Shown here: positions 1 to 7,745 of the stretch, piece by piece | Position numbering within the stretch: position 1 is the first letter of the stretch | How the letters are laid out: each line of letters starts with the position of its first letter | Source: Magnetococcales bacterium | Lineage (GTDB): Bacteria > Pseudomonadota > Magnetococcia > Magnetococcales > UBA8363 | DNA: 40,450 bases | Direction of reading: 5' to 3' | NCBI GenBank assembly: GCA_015228925.1 | Contig: JADGCQ010000022.1 | Span: 1-40,450, forward strand | Translations under genes and position numbers: made by a program | The notes under the pieces: generated by a model | Told to the model about the DNA's origin: nothing | The model's input: only the letters and a program-made list of their open reading frames with translations | Databases searched by the model: none

Positions 1-132
1 CTAGTTCCTTGAAACGGGTTTCCGTCTTGGCGTCTAGTTCCTTGAAACGGGTTTCCGTCTTGGCGTCTAGTTCCTTGAAACGGGTTTCCGTCTTGGCGTC
101 TAGTTCCTTGAAACGGGTTTCTGTTTTGGTGT
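1..132. repeat. Four tandem 33-bp repeats inside a coiled-coil gene
   Basis: The unit starting ctagttccttgaaacggg occurs at 1-33, 34-66 and 67-99 without change, and at 100-132 with three C-to-T type changes. The next unit (from 133) is recognisable but diverged. The unit length is exactly 11 codons, so copy-number change keeps the frame and only lengthens the coiled coil. The array probably continues past the left edge. Confidence 0.95.
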
Positions 133-304
133 CTAGCTCCTTGATGTCTCGCTTCAAGTCAGCGATATCTCTTTTGGTGGCCAAACGATCCTCCACCAAA
201 TCGACCAAGGCTTCGGCTTGTACTTCCGCTTGCCGTTCATCCACGCCCGCATCTCGGAGTTTTTTGACGTAGGCGTGGGTATCGAATGCAATGGTATTTC
301 CCAT
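1..304 (-). CDS. Coiled-coil protein, DUF1640-like, C-terminus cut by window edge
   Basis: The frame opens at an ATG (302-304) with a good AGGAG ribosome site just upstream on the minus strand and runs off the left edge without a stop. The N-terminus (MGNTIAFDTHAYVKKL...) followed by a charged helix resembles DUF1640/CCDC90-type proteins, which are short helical proteins that usually end in a membrane anchor; that end is outside the window. From about residue 58 it becomes a perfect run of 11-residue units (ELDAKTETRFK), a hendecad pattern typical of an extended coiled coil. The function is not known. It lies downstream of aroK on the same strand with a 64-bp gap. The gene call is fairly safe; the family name is a recollection of the N-terminal pattern, not a search result. 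Confidence 0.7.
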   Translation of the reverse strand, partial: MGNTIAFDTHAYVKKLRDAGVDERQAEVQAEALVDLVEDRLATKRDIADLKRDIKELDTKTETRFKELDAKTETRFKELDAKTETRFKELDAKTETRFKEL

Positions 305-368
305 GATGGTTTCTCCTTTCAGAAGACTTTATCCCATAACATGACGCAACGTCACCATAAAATGTCGG

Positions 369-914
369 TTAGGGTGTTGGCCAGAAGTCGGCCAGAAGAC
401 GGATCTGGACCGCCAGGATTTCGCGTCGGACCCCTTCGATGTTGACGACATGATCTGCCGCTTGTTGGTAGAATGGTCGGCGGCGTTGCATGATGGTCTC
501 TTCGTTTTCCGTGGCACTCAGGGGGGGGCGTCGGGTATCGGCGGCGACCTTGGCGGCCAGACGGGCAATGTCCCCTTGCAGCCAAAAGACGCGGCCATTG
601 CGTTTGAGTGCGTCCATTTTGCGACGGCTGTATGTTTCTTTTCCGTGATCATCCAAGTCCACGACTACCCCACCGCCCGTGTCAACGATGACGTTATCCA
701 TGGCAGCGACTTTCTGGACGACTTGCGCTTCGATTTCCCGGAATGCCCGCCAGTCGCCTCCCACACGTTCCAGAATGGCTGGAATGGGAAGACCTTGGTA
801 TTCGTAGGAAATCAAGGTATCGGTAGACATGACTGGACGTTTGGTCAACATGGAGATACGGCGGGAAAGATTGGATTTGCCTGCGCCGCGCATGCCAATA
901 AGAATCAGATTCAC
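369..914 (-). CDS. aroK: Shikimate kinase
   Basis: Phosphorylates shikimate to shikimate-3-phosphate with ATP, the fifth step of the chorismate pathway, in the cytosol. The 181-residue length fits the family. Visible motifs are the P-loop GMRGAGKS (residues 7-14), Asp32 in STDTLI where the shikimate-binding Asp sits, FRxIE (Arg59), the glycine run DTGGGV (about 78-83) that contacts shikimate, and the lid arginines RRPPLS (about 128-133). The first Asp of the usual DxD motif is Ser30 here. The start is a GTG directly following the TAA stop of the upstream small membrane protein gene. An AAGGAGA site precedes it, so the two genes are probably translationally coupled. AroK and AroL cannot be separated by eye. 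Confidence 0.9.
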   Translation of the reverse strand: MNLILIGMRGAGKSNLSRRISMLTKRPVMSTDTLISYEYQGLPIPAILERVGGDWRAFREIEAQVVQKVAAMDNVIVDTGGGVVVDLDDHGKETYSRRKMDALKRNGRVFWLQGDIARLAAKVAADTRRPPLSATENEETIMQRRRPFYQQAADHVVNIEGVRREILAVQIRLLADFWPTP

Positions 915-1211
915 TTAGTTCTCCTTGTTGGTCCGAAGTTGCCGCTGTGCTTTGATGATCACCAACACCAACGGCGTCGCATGCATGATGAGGTCGAAGA
1001 TGTCGAGGGGACGGGATAAGGTACCGGCAACCAACATATTCAGTTTTTCCCACAGGTGGGGCTGGGGTGTAATGGGGGCAATTCCCATGAAAAAGGCGAT
1101 GGGGACAAGCATTCCCCAAGGGATCCGGTCGATGAAGTTGGACTTGGGGGGGGTGGGCAACGGTTCGTTCATGGGTATCGGTCGGGTCGGGTTGGATGTT
1201 GGAAAGGACAA
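915..1211 (-). CDS. Small two-helix membrane protein, RND-transporter-annotated family
   Basis: A 98-residue protein with two hydrophobic segments, around residues 32-47 (GMLVPIAFFMGIAPI) and 70-87 (IFDLIMHATPLVLVIIKA). The motif between them, EKLNMLVAGTLSRPLDIFDL, matches small conserved proteins often labelled RND transporter in databases, a label with little experimental support; the function should be regarded as unknown. I chose the TTG at 1211 because GAGGAG lies five bases upstream. The in-frame ATG 14 codons later (MNEPLP) has no ribosome site. The stop codon abuts the GTG of aroK. This gene is first in the minus-strand group and is divergent from the tRNA-Gly unit. Confidence 0.7.
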   Translation of the reverse strand: MSFPTSNPTRPIPMNEPLPTPPKSNFIDRIPWGMLVPIAFFMGIAPITPQPHLWEKLNMLVAGTLSRPLDIFDLIMHATPLVLVIIKAQRQLRTNKEN

Positions 1212-1293
1212 CGGCTCCTCTGTTCTAACCTACGGTGGGGGTGTGGCGAAACCTTTTTTAAGCGGATTTGGTTGGGCAATGTCATGATGACGG

Positions 1294-1323
1294 TTGACCT
1301 GAACCGGTAAAACGCAACATAAT
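1294..1323 (+). promoter_or_regulatory. Promoter of tRNA-Gly, GC-rich discriminator
   Basis: TTGACC (1294-1299) and CATAAT (1318-1323) each match five of six sigma-70 consensus bases, with an 18-bp spacer. The next bases are gggggcg, a GC-rich discriminator as seen at stable-RNA promoters under stringent control. The expected transcript start near 1330 leaves a short leader before the tRNA at 1346. Confidence 0.65.
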
Positions 1324-1345
1324 GGGGGCGTGTGGTGGTGAATGT

Positions 1346-1419
1346 GCGGGTGTCGTCTAATGGTAGGGCCTAAGCTTCCCAAGCTTAAGACGAGGGTTCG
1401 ATTCCCTTCACCCGCTCCA
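1346..1419 (+). tRNA. tRNA-Gly, anticodon CCC
   Basis: A complete 74-nt cloverleaf. The acceptor strand GCGGGTG pairs with CACCCGC. The D-loop has TAATGGTA. The anticodon stem TAAGC/GCTTA encloses the loop TTCCCAA, with anticodon CCC at 1378-1380. The T arm is GAGGGTTCGATTCCCTT with the invariant TTCGA. The discriminator is T1416 and CCA is encoded at 1417-1419. The sequence closely resembles the E. coli CCC glycine tRNA as I recall it. It reads GGG codons. Confidence 0.97.
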
Positions 1420-1427
1420 AAAAAATG

Positions 1428-1466
1428 AAGCACTTGTCTGTGTATGGGCAAGTGCTTTTTTATTTT
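1428..1466 (+). terminator. Rho-independent terminator after tRNA-Gly
   Basis: The nine-base arms AAGCACTTG (1428-1436) and CAAGTGCTT (1449-1457) enclose a 12-nt loop and are followed by a T-rich run (TTTTTTTATTTT). It lies nine bases after the tRNA CCA end, so the tRNA is a monocistronic unit. Confidence 0.92.
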
Positions 1467-1617
1467 CTGGATGCTGCATGGCGGTGCAACTTGTTCTTTC
1501 TGATATGGTTCTATAGAGTTTGGCAAGAAGTTTGCTTCTGCCCGTCTTGGATGATCTGACCATCTTGTGGCAATAGGGTTGCGATGGCCAATGGAGTGAC
1601 CCAGGATAAGGTGCGGC

Positions 1618-4600
1618 ATGAGGCACAATCGGTTGTTGATGTTGTTTTTTATCTTTTCGTTTTCTGTGGGTGTTGCTTGCTTTGTCATCCAGGCGCGTGC
1701 GGAGGATGGACGATCCATTCGTGTGGGTGTCTATCAAAATCCTCCTGGGGTGTTTTTGGACGCCGAGGGGGAAATTCGCGGTTTTTATATTGATCTTCTG
1801 AAAGATAGTGCCCAGGAACAGGGGTGGTCACTCCGTTTTGTCCCAGGGAGATGGGAAGATAATCTGCGGCGTCTGGAAAACGGTAGTATCGACCTTTTGA
1901 CTGCGGTGGCCTATACCGAGGCACTGGATCATAAATTTGATTTTACCAAACAAACCATTTTTTCCAATTGGGGACAGGTTTACACCAACGACAGACAGAT
2001 CGATTCGATCCTTCTCCTGAAAAATCGTCTCATCGCGGGCGTCAAGGGCGATGTTTATACCATTGGCCTGGAAAAACTTCTCAAAGCGTTCGACTTTCCG
2101 TATGAGATGCTCTACGTTGGCAGTTATGAAGATGTATTGACGCAAGTTGAAAATGAATATGCCGATGCCGGCATCATCCCCCGCTCGACGGGAATGGTCA
2201 TCGACCATAATTTTGATGTCTTTAAAAGTCCCGTCAATTGCTGTCCTGTTGAAATTCGTTATGCCGTCAAGGGGGGGACTCATGCGGATGTGCTGGCTGC
2301 CCTGGACACCCATCTGCAAAAGCTTAAAGGGGATGAAACTTCCCTGTATTATACGGCACTAAATCAATGGTTTGGCGGTGTCAAGCGGCAGATCTTCCCA
2401 AGATGGCTGCTGTGGTTGCTGGCGGCGGGATCCGGTACTGCGGTTCTACTCTTTATCGGCAACTTGGTGTTGCGCAACCAAGTCAAGGCGCGAACTGTGG
2501 CGTTGGAAAAGGAGATCGTTGTCCGGCAGCAGGCAGAAGCCGATTTGCGTGAAGCGATGCATAATCTGCGGACCATCCAGGTGGCTCCGGGGGTTATTTG
2601 GATGCAGATTCCTGAGGCGAGACTTTTTATCCTGTGCGGTTGTCCGGGTGAGGTCGTCAAACATTTGATGCATCGCGGTCTGATCCAACGGACCACATGC
2701 GATGGGGTGACCTGGGAGACCGGCCCCAATGTCGTTTTACTTTCCGATCTGCTGATTCAAAATGGTGGATTTGCCAATCTGTCCGAATTTCCCATTTTGC
2801 AAATGCTGTATCGTCAGGGGATGATGTTACCCAACCATCCCAACAATACGGGTGTCAAACCCATGCTGATTGGAACCCAATCGCAGGTTCGGGCGCAGTT
2901 GCATTATATCCATCGGGGCAACTATGGCTTGTTGAATAAGGAAGAGCTTTTGGCAACGGGGGTCGATGCGACGACTGCCGACATGATGATGAAGATTAAA
3001 ATGAAATTTGCTTTTGGGGCCATTCGTGAACCCTCCGAGATTGTCGATTCGCTGTTTGTAGATACCAAGCCGGTGGAAATTCGCAATGGTGTCAGCGTTG
3101 CACGCATTGCCCTGAATACGTATCGTTTTTATTATCGGGGAGACTCTGCCGATGTGGACCTTAACCTCCCTGCGGGTGCGGTGTATGAACCCCCCTATCC
3201 TTTGGGTCAGCATCGCATCCCCCGACATCATAATTTTGCGATTCTCCATACCGGCCAAGGGGATGGATGGGATCGCAATCGTCCCAGCATGTCCAGTGTG
3301 ATCCTCTATCATGGGCTGATTTATCTGATCGATGCCGGTCCGGGGGTGTTGCAGGTTTTGACCTCTCTGGGGATCGACATTTCCGAGGTGGAAGGGATTT
3401 TTCATACCCATGCCCATGATGACCATTTTGCGGGGTTACCGGCCCTGATCCGGTCGGATCGGCGTATGCGCTATTATGCAACGCCTATGGTGCGCTCTTC
3501 GGTGGTCAAGAAATTTTCTGCCCTCATGAGTCTTGATGAAGGGCAGTTTTATCAATTTTTCGATGTTTGTGATTTGCGGAGCGAACAGTGGAACGATTGT
3601 GATGGGCTTTTGGTCAAGCCCTGTTTTTCTCCGCATCCGGTGGAAAATACCATGTTTCTTTTCAAGGCCAGGGAAGGAGACGAGGAGAAGACCTACGGCC
3701 ATTGGGCGGACCTATCCAGTTTCAAGGTGTTGGATGGGATGGTGGGGATGGGAGAACACGATATTCCGGCAGAGGTCATGGAGGGGATCAAACGGACATA
3801 CCTGGAAGTGGCCAATCTGAAAAAATTGGATATTGGTGGTGGCATGATCCACGGTGTTGCGGAGGATTTTCGCTGTGACCGGTCAGACAGGCTGATTTTG
3901 GCACATATCGACCGTAAATTGACACCGGAGGAGATGGAAATCGGTTCCGAGGCCGCTTTTGGGGCGGTGGATATTTTAATCCCTGGAGAAAAGAAAATCT
4001 TGATGGATAAAGCCTTTGGCTTTCTCAAGGCTTTCTTTCCGCACATTGCCGATGAAGAAATTATGGCATTGGTTCAGGCACCCATGGTTCACTACAATGC
4101 GGGGACCATCATTCATCGCGCCCAGGACCATTCCGATCATATGGGGATGGTTCTTTCTGGCACTGTGGCGCACCTTGAAGCCCAGAATGGGATCATCAAC
4201 CATTTGTCCATCGGTTCATTTTTGGGGGGGACCGAGTTTCTTGGACTGGAATCCGAAGACTCCTGGACTTTGCGAAGTATTTCCGATTGCATGGTGATCT
4301 CGTTATCCAACGAGAAGGTTTTGGGGTTTCTTGAAAGAAATCATTTAAAGCAAGATTTCATCGATGCCATGCGGAAGATACGCTTCTTGAGAAAGACGCG
4401 ATTGTTGGGCGAAGCGACCACATCATTTACCTTGGACCGGATTGCACGTACCCTGTCTCCAATGGCCTTTGAGGCGGGGGAGGTGTTATCCATCTCGGAT
4501 CATCATTGTCTGTGGATGGTCCGTTCAGGCCGGGTTGCCTTGTTGGGCGATGACGGGCAGTTGGTGGAGGAATTGGGTGTCGGCGGTGTTTTTGGCGAAC

Positions 4601-4758
4601 AAAATTTTTTAAATCCATCCATGCGTGGGTGTACGGCCCGTGCTGTGGAAACGGGTTCCTTGTTTCAGATGGCGTATGAAGGTTTGATCAACATTCCCAT
4701 CGTGCATTGGAAAATGTTGGAGTTATATGATAAACGCTGGCGTTTCAAACAGCAGTAG
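1618..4758 (+). CDS. Membrane receptor-like fusion: SBP_bac_3, TM, MBL fold, two cNMP-binding-like domains
   Basis: A 1046-residue protein. Residues 1-28 are a signal peptide ending ARA. About 30-255 form a periplasmic amino-acid-type solute-binding domain (RVGVYQNPPGVFLDAEGEIRG start; IDLLTAVAYTE). A transmembrane helix spans about 262-285, followed by a coiled-coil linker (286-316). About 320-560 is a region I cannot assign. Next is a metallo-beta-lactamase fold with the THxHxDH motif (H598, H600, D602, H603); H673, an Asp near 698 and H763 are possible further metal ligands. Two cNMP-binding-like domains follow (about 808-905 and 938-1030). The phosphate-cassette GE is GG in the first and GE in the second, so only the second looks able to bind ligand. 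SBP-TM-coiled coil usually leads to a kinase or cyclase; here it leads to a hydrolase fold. The substrate is unknown. The permease gene follows 37 bp downstream. Confidence 0.85.
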   Translation: MRHNRLLMLFFIFSFSVGVACFVIQARAEDGRSIRVGVYQNPPGVFLDAEGEIRGFYIDLLKDSAQEQGWSLRFVPGRWEDNLRRLENGSIDLLTAVAYTEALDHKFDFTKQTIFSNWGQVYTNDRQIDSILLLKNRLIAGVKGDVYTIGLEKLLKAFDFPYEMLYVGSYEDVLTQVENEYADAGIIPRSTGMVIDHNFDVFKSPVNCCPVEIRYAVKGGTHADVLAALDTHLQKLKGDETSLYYTALNQWFGGVKRQIFPRWLLWLLAAGSGTAVLLFIGNLVLRNQVKARTVALEKEIVVRQQAEADLREAMHNLRTIQVAPGVIWMQIPEARLFILCGCPGEVVKHLMHRGLIQRTTCDGVTWETGPNVVLLSDLLIQNGGFANLSEFPILQMLYRQGMMLPNHPNNTGVKPMLIGTQSQVRAQLHYIHRGNYGLLNKEELLATGVDATTADMMMKIKMKFAFGAIREPSEIVDSLFVDTKPVEIRNGVSVARIALNTYRFYYRGDSADVDLNLPAGAVYEPPYPLGQHRIPRHHNFAILHTGQGDGWDRNRPSMSSVILYHGLIYLIDAGPGVLQVLTSLGIDISEVEGIFHTHAHDDHFAGLPALIRSDRRMRYYATPMVRSSVVKKFSALMSLDEGQFYQFFDVCDLRSEQWNDCDGLLVKPCFSPHPVENTMFLFKAREGDEEKTYGHWADLSSFKVLDGMVGMGEHDIPAEVMEGIKRTYLEVANLKKLDIGGGMIHGVAEDFRCDRSDRLILAHIDRKLTPEEMEIGSEAAFGAVDILIPGEKKILMDKAFGFLKAFFPHIADEEIMALVQAPMVHYNAGTIIHRAQDHSDHMGMVLSGTVAHLEAQNGIINHLSIGSFLGGTEFLGLESEDSWTLRSISDCMVISLSNEKVLGFLERNHLKQDFIDAMRKIRFLRKTRLLGEATTSFTLDRIARTLSPMAFEAGEVLSISDHHCLWMVRSGRVALLGDDGQLVEELGVGGVFGEQNFLNPSMRGCTARAVETGSLFQMAYEGLINIPIVHWKMLELYDKRWRFKQQ

Positions 4759-4795
4759 GTTTTGTCACCGGCAATGAGACGAGGCGTCGTACACC

Positions 4796-5671
4796 ATGGA
4801 CATGGCACCCGAACCACCGCAGACTGACCTTGAAGAACGGGTTTATTCCCCGGAATCCCAATTATTACACCCCTTGTATTTTTTTCGGACGGCCCTGCGG
4901 GACATGGCCAACTCCAGAAATTTGGCATGGCGTCTTTTTTGGCGTGATATTCATCAACGTTATCGGCAATCGGTATTTGGTTTTCTTTGGGTATTGATCC
5001 CCCCCGTGGTCACGACGGCCATCTTTGTCGTGTTGAACAACAGTGCCATTTTGAACCTTGGTAAAACGGATATCCCCTATCCGGTTTACGTCATGCTTGG
5101 GACGTTGTTGTGGCAGATTTTTACCGAAAGTGTCCAGGCCCCTTTGACCTTGTTTGAATCGTGCGTCCCGATCATGATCAAGATCAACATGCCACGGGAA
5201 GCACCCATTTTGGCGGCGATGGGACAGGTTTTGTTCTTGGCGGTGCTGCAACTCCTGATAGCGTTCGCCACGATGATCTATTTTGGTGTCGTATGGCATT
5301 GGACCATCCTGTTGGTCCCTTTTTTGATTTTGGTATTGATTCTTATGGGGACCGCCATCGGACTGTTTTTGGTTCCCATCGGTGCTCTGTACAAGGATAT
5401 CAAGGAGGGGATGACCGTTTTATTGCGTTTGGCATTTTTTGTGACCCCCATTGTGTATCCGCCACCGCAAAGTTGGCCCTATTCTTTGATTGTCAGCCTC
5501 AATCCGGTCACCTCGGTTCTTCAGTCCATCCGGGATGTTTTGGCCAAGGGTCACATGTCGGATCCTCAAGGTTTCATCATGGTTTCCGTCGTGGTTGTGG
5601 TGGTCTTTCTTTTGGCGTTGATCTATTACCGATTGGCAATTCCCGTCATTTTGGAACGGTTGGGGGCATGA
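4796..5671 (+). CDS. ABC-2 type polysaccharide export permease
   Basis: A 291-residue integral membrane protein of the Wzm/KpsM/TagG type, which carries lipid-linked polysaccharide across the inner membrane with a separate ATPase. The cytosolic N-terminus (1-50) is followed by the family signature RNLAWRLFWRDIHQRYRQSVFGFLWVLIPP (about 41-70; amphipathic helix and first membrane segment). About five further hydrophobic segments follow, with FFVTPIVYPPPQ and SLNPVTSVLQSIRDVL near the C-terminus, both typical. The start is not certain: ATGs occur at 4796 and 4802, and the ribosome site is weak. No ATP-binding partner gene is adjacent in the window, so it must be elsewhere. The downstream deacetylase-glycosyltransferase gene supports a surface-polysaccharide role. 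Confidence 0.88.
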   Translation: MDMAPEPPQTDLEERVYSPESQLLHPLYFFRTALRDMANSRNLAWRLFWRDIHQRYRQSVFGFLWVLIPPVVTTAIFVVLNNSAILNLGKTDIPYPVYVMLGTLLWQIFTESVQAPLTLFESCVPIMIKINMPREAPILAAMGQVLFLAVLQLLIAFATMIYFGVVWHWTILLVPFLILVLILMGTAIGLFLVPIGALYKDIKEGMTVLLRLAFFVTPIVYPPPQSWPYSLIVSLNPVTSVLQSIRDVLAKGHMSDPQGFIMVSVVVVVVFLLALIYYRLAIPVILERLGA

Positions 5672-5693
5672 TCATCCGGGTTGGGGTTGCGAC

Positions 5694-7742
5694 ATGACAC
5701 CTTTTGGACCTTTGGCGATTACCGCTGATAATTATGGCCTGACGGATGGAATCAACCAAGGGATTGCCGGTTTGGCGCGGACGCGCGCCATTACCGGTGT
5801 GAGTATCATGTGTCATCCGGCGGCCAGGTTGGATCATGTTGCGGATTTGAAACATTCGGGCGTATTGACGGGCGTTCATCTGGTCATGGTGGAGGAGCGG
5901 CCTATTTTGGCGGACGATCCTGGCCTGAGGCCGCTCTTGGACCGCAAGGGGTGTTTTCCCGACAGTTGGCAGCGGTTGTGCCTCATGGTTTTGCTGAAAC
6001 CTTGGGTTTTGAAGGGGTTGCGGCGGGAGGTGGAGGCGCAGATCAATCGGTTTGTTGAGCTGGGACTCAGCCTTGATTTTATCAACAGTCACCAGCATGT
6101 CCATTTATTTCCACCGGTCTGGATGGCATTGCGTCCTTTGTTGGAGTCGTACAAGGTTCCCATCCGTGGGACGGCGCAGTGGGATTGGCAGGGTTGGTCG
6201 TTTCAAGGGTTGCTCCATGCCGCCTCTTGGTTGAGTTGGCATTGGGGCCCCCGGATGAAGAACAGTCTTTCTCTCAAACCCATCGGATTGAATGTTTCGG
6301 GTCGTTTTTCCATGGCGGCGACTCAGGAACTTTTGGCGGATGTGCATGGGTTTTCCCGCTGGGAGGTGCCGGAGTTTGTGGTTCATCCGGGGGTGGAGGA
6401 TCGGCAGGCGCGGGATCATTATATCCACTGGGGGTATCGTTGGGATCAGGAACGGACCACACTGGCCTCGGAAGATTTCCAGACCTTTTTGGAGCAAAGT
6501 GGTTGCGATTTGCTGGGTGCCTCCATGAAAATCCGGGAACGGGTGGCGGAGGCGACGACTTTTTCAACGCGCTTGAAAGCGGCTGAGGTGGTGTTGGCGG
6601 TGGCTTGGCCGCAAAACTGGGAACAGATGGTTTTATTTTCTAAGCTGAGTGATGGATTGGCCCGCAAGGGGGTGGGGCCGCGGATCATTCTGCCGGATCT
6701 TTTGTTTGGTTTGGAACGGCATCAATTTGAACATTATCGTGGATTTTCATGGGGTCGGCGTTGGATTGATCTGTTGTTTTGGCTGCGGACTTTGGATCAA
6801 CGTATCGATAATCCCGAGGCGTTGTTGCATTGGGTGTTGCCTTCACCGGCATGGGCTTGGCTGGCGGGTTTGACGGGCATTCCAGGCGAAAGGATAATCT
6901 TGCATTACAGTGGCCGATCCTATGGATGGAACAAGGCCAACCTGATGGCATGGATGGCCGATCCCTGGTTGGTTGGACCGACTATGATCTCCAACCTTTC
7001 GGTTTTATCGCGTTTCGCCAAGCGTCTTAAAGTTTCCCATCTGACGATGGATGCCCATTCCGCGCAACTTCTGACCCAGATCGGGTGCGCACGGGTGTCT
7101 ACGTGTCCAGGGCTTGTGGCCTTACCGGGCCATGGGCAGGATAAGTCGATGGGGAAACCATCGGAGTTTCCAGATCCGTTATCGATCACGGTGGGTTTTT
7201 ATGGTTTGGGTTCTCCGGCAGAGGGGGTGGTCGATCTTTTGCGTGCTGTGGCACTGGCATTGCCGGAAAATCCCAGGTTACGGCTGCTCTTGGCGGTGGG
7301 GGCGAGACAACGCCTGGGGAAGATTCAGCGGATGGTGATGGGATTGCATTTGGATGATCGGGTGGAGATGGTTGGGGTTGAAGATGAAGAGCGGTTGCTG
7401 GCGCGGGTGGATGCGATGGCGTTACCCTATCGGAGCGAGGTGGTGGCACCGCTCTATCCTAGGATGTTATTGGCCACTTCTGCTGCGGGATGCCCTGTGA
7501 TTACGACGGCGATTCCCGCCTGGGAACATTTGTTCAACTTGACCTCATCCCGATTGGAGGTGATTTCACCGGGGGATGTCCCGGCGTTGAAACGGGTACT
7601 GGTGACCTTGGGGAGTCGGGTCAGTCGTCCCTTCGAGGGGGGGGCGGCGTTGAAATTGTCGGTGGGGCATCCGGGGATGGAGGCGGTATCGGCACTACAC
7701 CATCGCATGAGCGGTGGGCGGTTTGTCTCTGGCCAGTGTTGA
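5694..7742 (+). CDS. Fusion of YdjC/ChbG-type deacetylase and GT-B glycosyltransferase
   Basis: A 682-residue cytosolic protein with two enzyme-like halves. Residues about 5-270 match the YdjC/ChbG/HpnK family of metal-dependent carbohydrate deacetylases: ITADNYGLT (Asp12), GVHLV (His62) and NSHQHVHLFP (His133, 135, 137), the positions of the metal ligands. The usual ADD motif is ADN, with Asn13 in place of the second Asp; loss of a catalytic base is possible. Residues about 300-670 look like a glycosyltransferase family 4-type GT-B enzyme: a Rossmann-like N-half, then VGFYGLGSPAEGVVDLLRA, a middle strand-helix region, and PLYPRMLLATSAAGCPVITT where the donor-binding segment lies. It starts 22 bp after the permease stop. 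The two probably act on one surface glycan, but substrates cannot be read from sequence. Confidence 0.8.
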   Translation: MTPFGPLAITADNYGLTDGINQGIAGLARTRAITGVSIMCHPAARLDHVADLKHSGVLTGVHLVMVEERPILADDPGLRPLLDRKGCFPDSWQRLCLMVLLKPWVLKGLRREVEAQINRFVELGLSLDFINSHQHVHLFPPVWMALRPLLESYKVPIRGTAQWDWQGWSFQGLLHAASWLSWHWGPRMKNSLSLKPIGLNVSGRFSMAATQELLADVHGFSRWEVPEFVVHPGVEDRQARDHYIHWGYRWDQERTTLASEDFQTFLEQSGCDLLGASMKIRERVAEATTFSTRLKAAEVVLAVAWPQNWEQMVLFSKLSDGLARKGVGPRIILPDLLFGLERHQFEHYRGFSWGRRWIDLLFWLRTLDQRIDNPEALLHWVLPSPAWAWLAGLTGIPGERIILHYSGRSYGWNKANLMAWMADPWLVGPTMISNLSVLSRFAKRLKVSHLTMDAHSAQLLTQIGCARVSTCPGLVALPGHGQDKSMGKPSEFPDPLSITVGFYGLGSPAEGVVDLLRAVALALPENPRLRLLLAVGARQRLGKIQRMVMGLHLDDRVEMVGVEDEERLLARVDAMALPYRSEVVAPLYPRMLLATSAAGCPVITTAIPAWEHLFNLTSSRLEVISPGDVPALKRVLVTLGSRVSRPFEGGAALKLSVGHPGMEAVSALHHRMSGGRFVSGQC

Positions 7743-7745
7743 GGA

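Noticed and set aside
1-132. CRISPR array from the regular 33-bp repeats
   Set aside because: The repeats are back to back with no spacers and keep an 11-codon frame in a coiled-coil protein.
1230-1718. An open frame on the minus strand across the tRNA-Gly, including GAGEGNRTLV
   Set aside because: This peptide is the well-known spurious translation of a tRNA gene. The region is explained by the tRNA, its promoter and its terminator.
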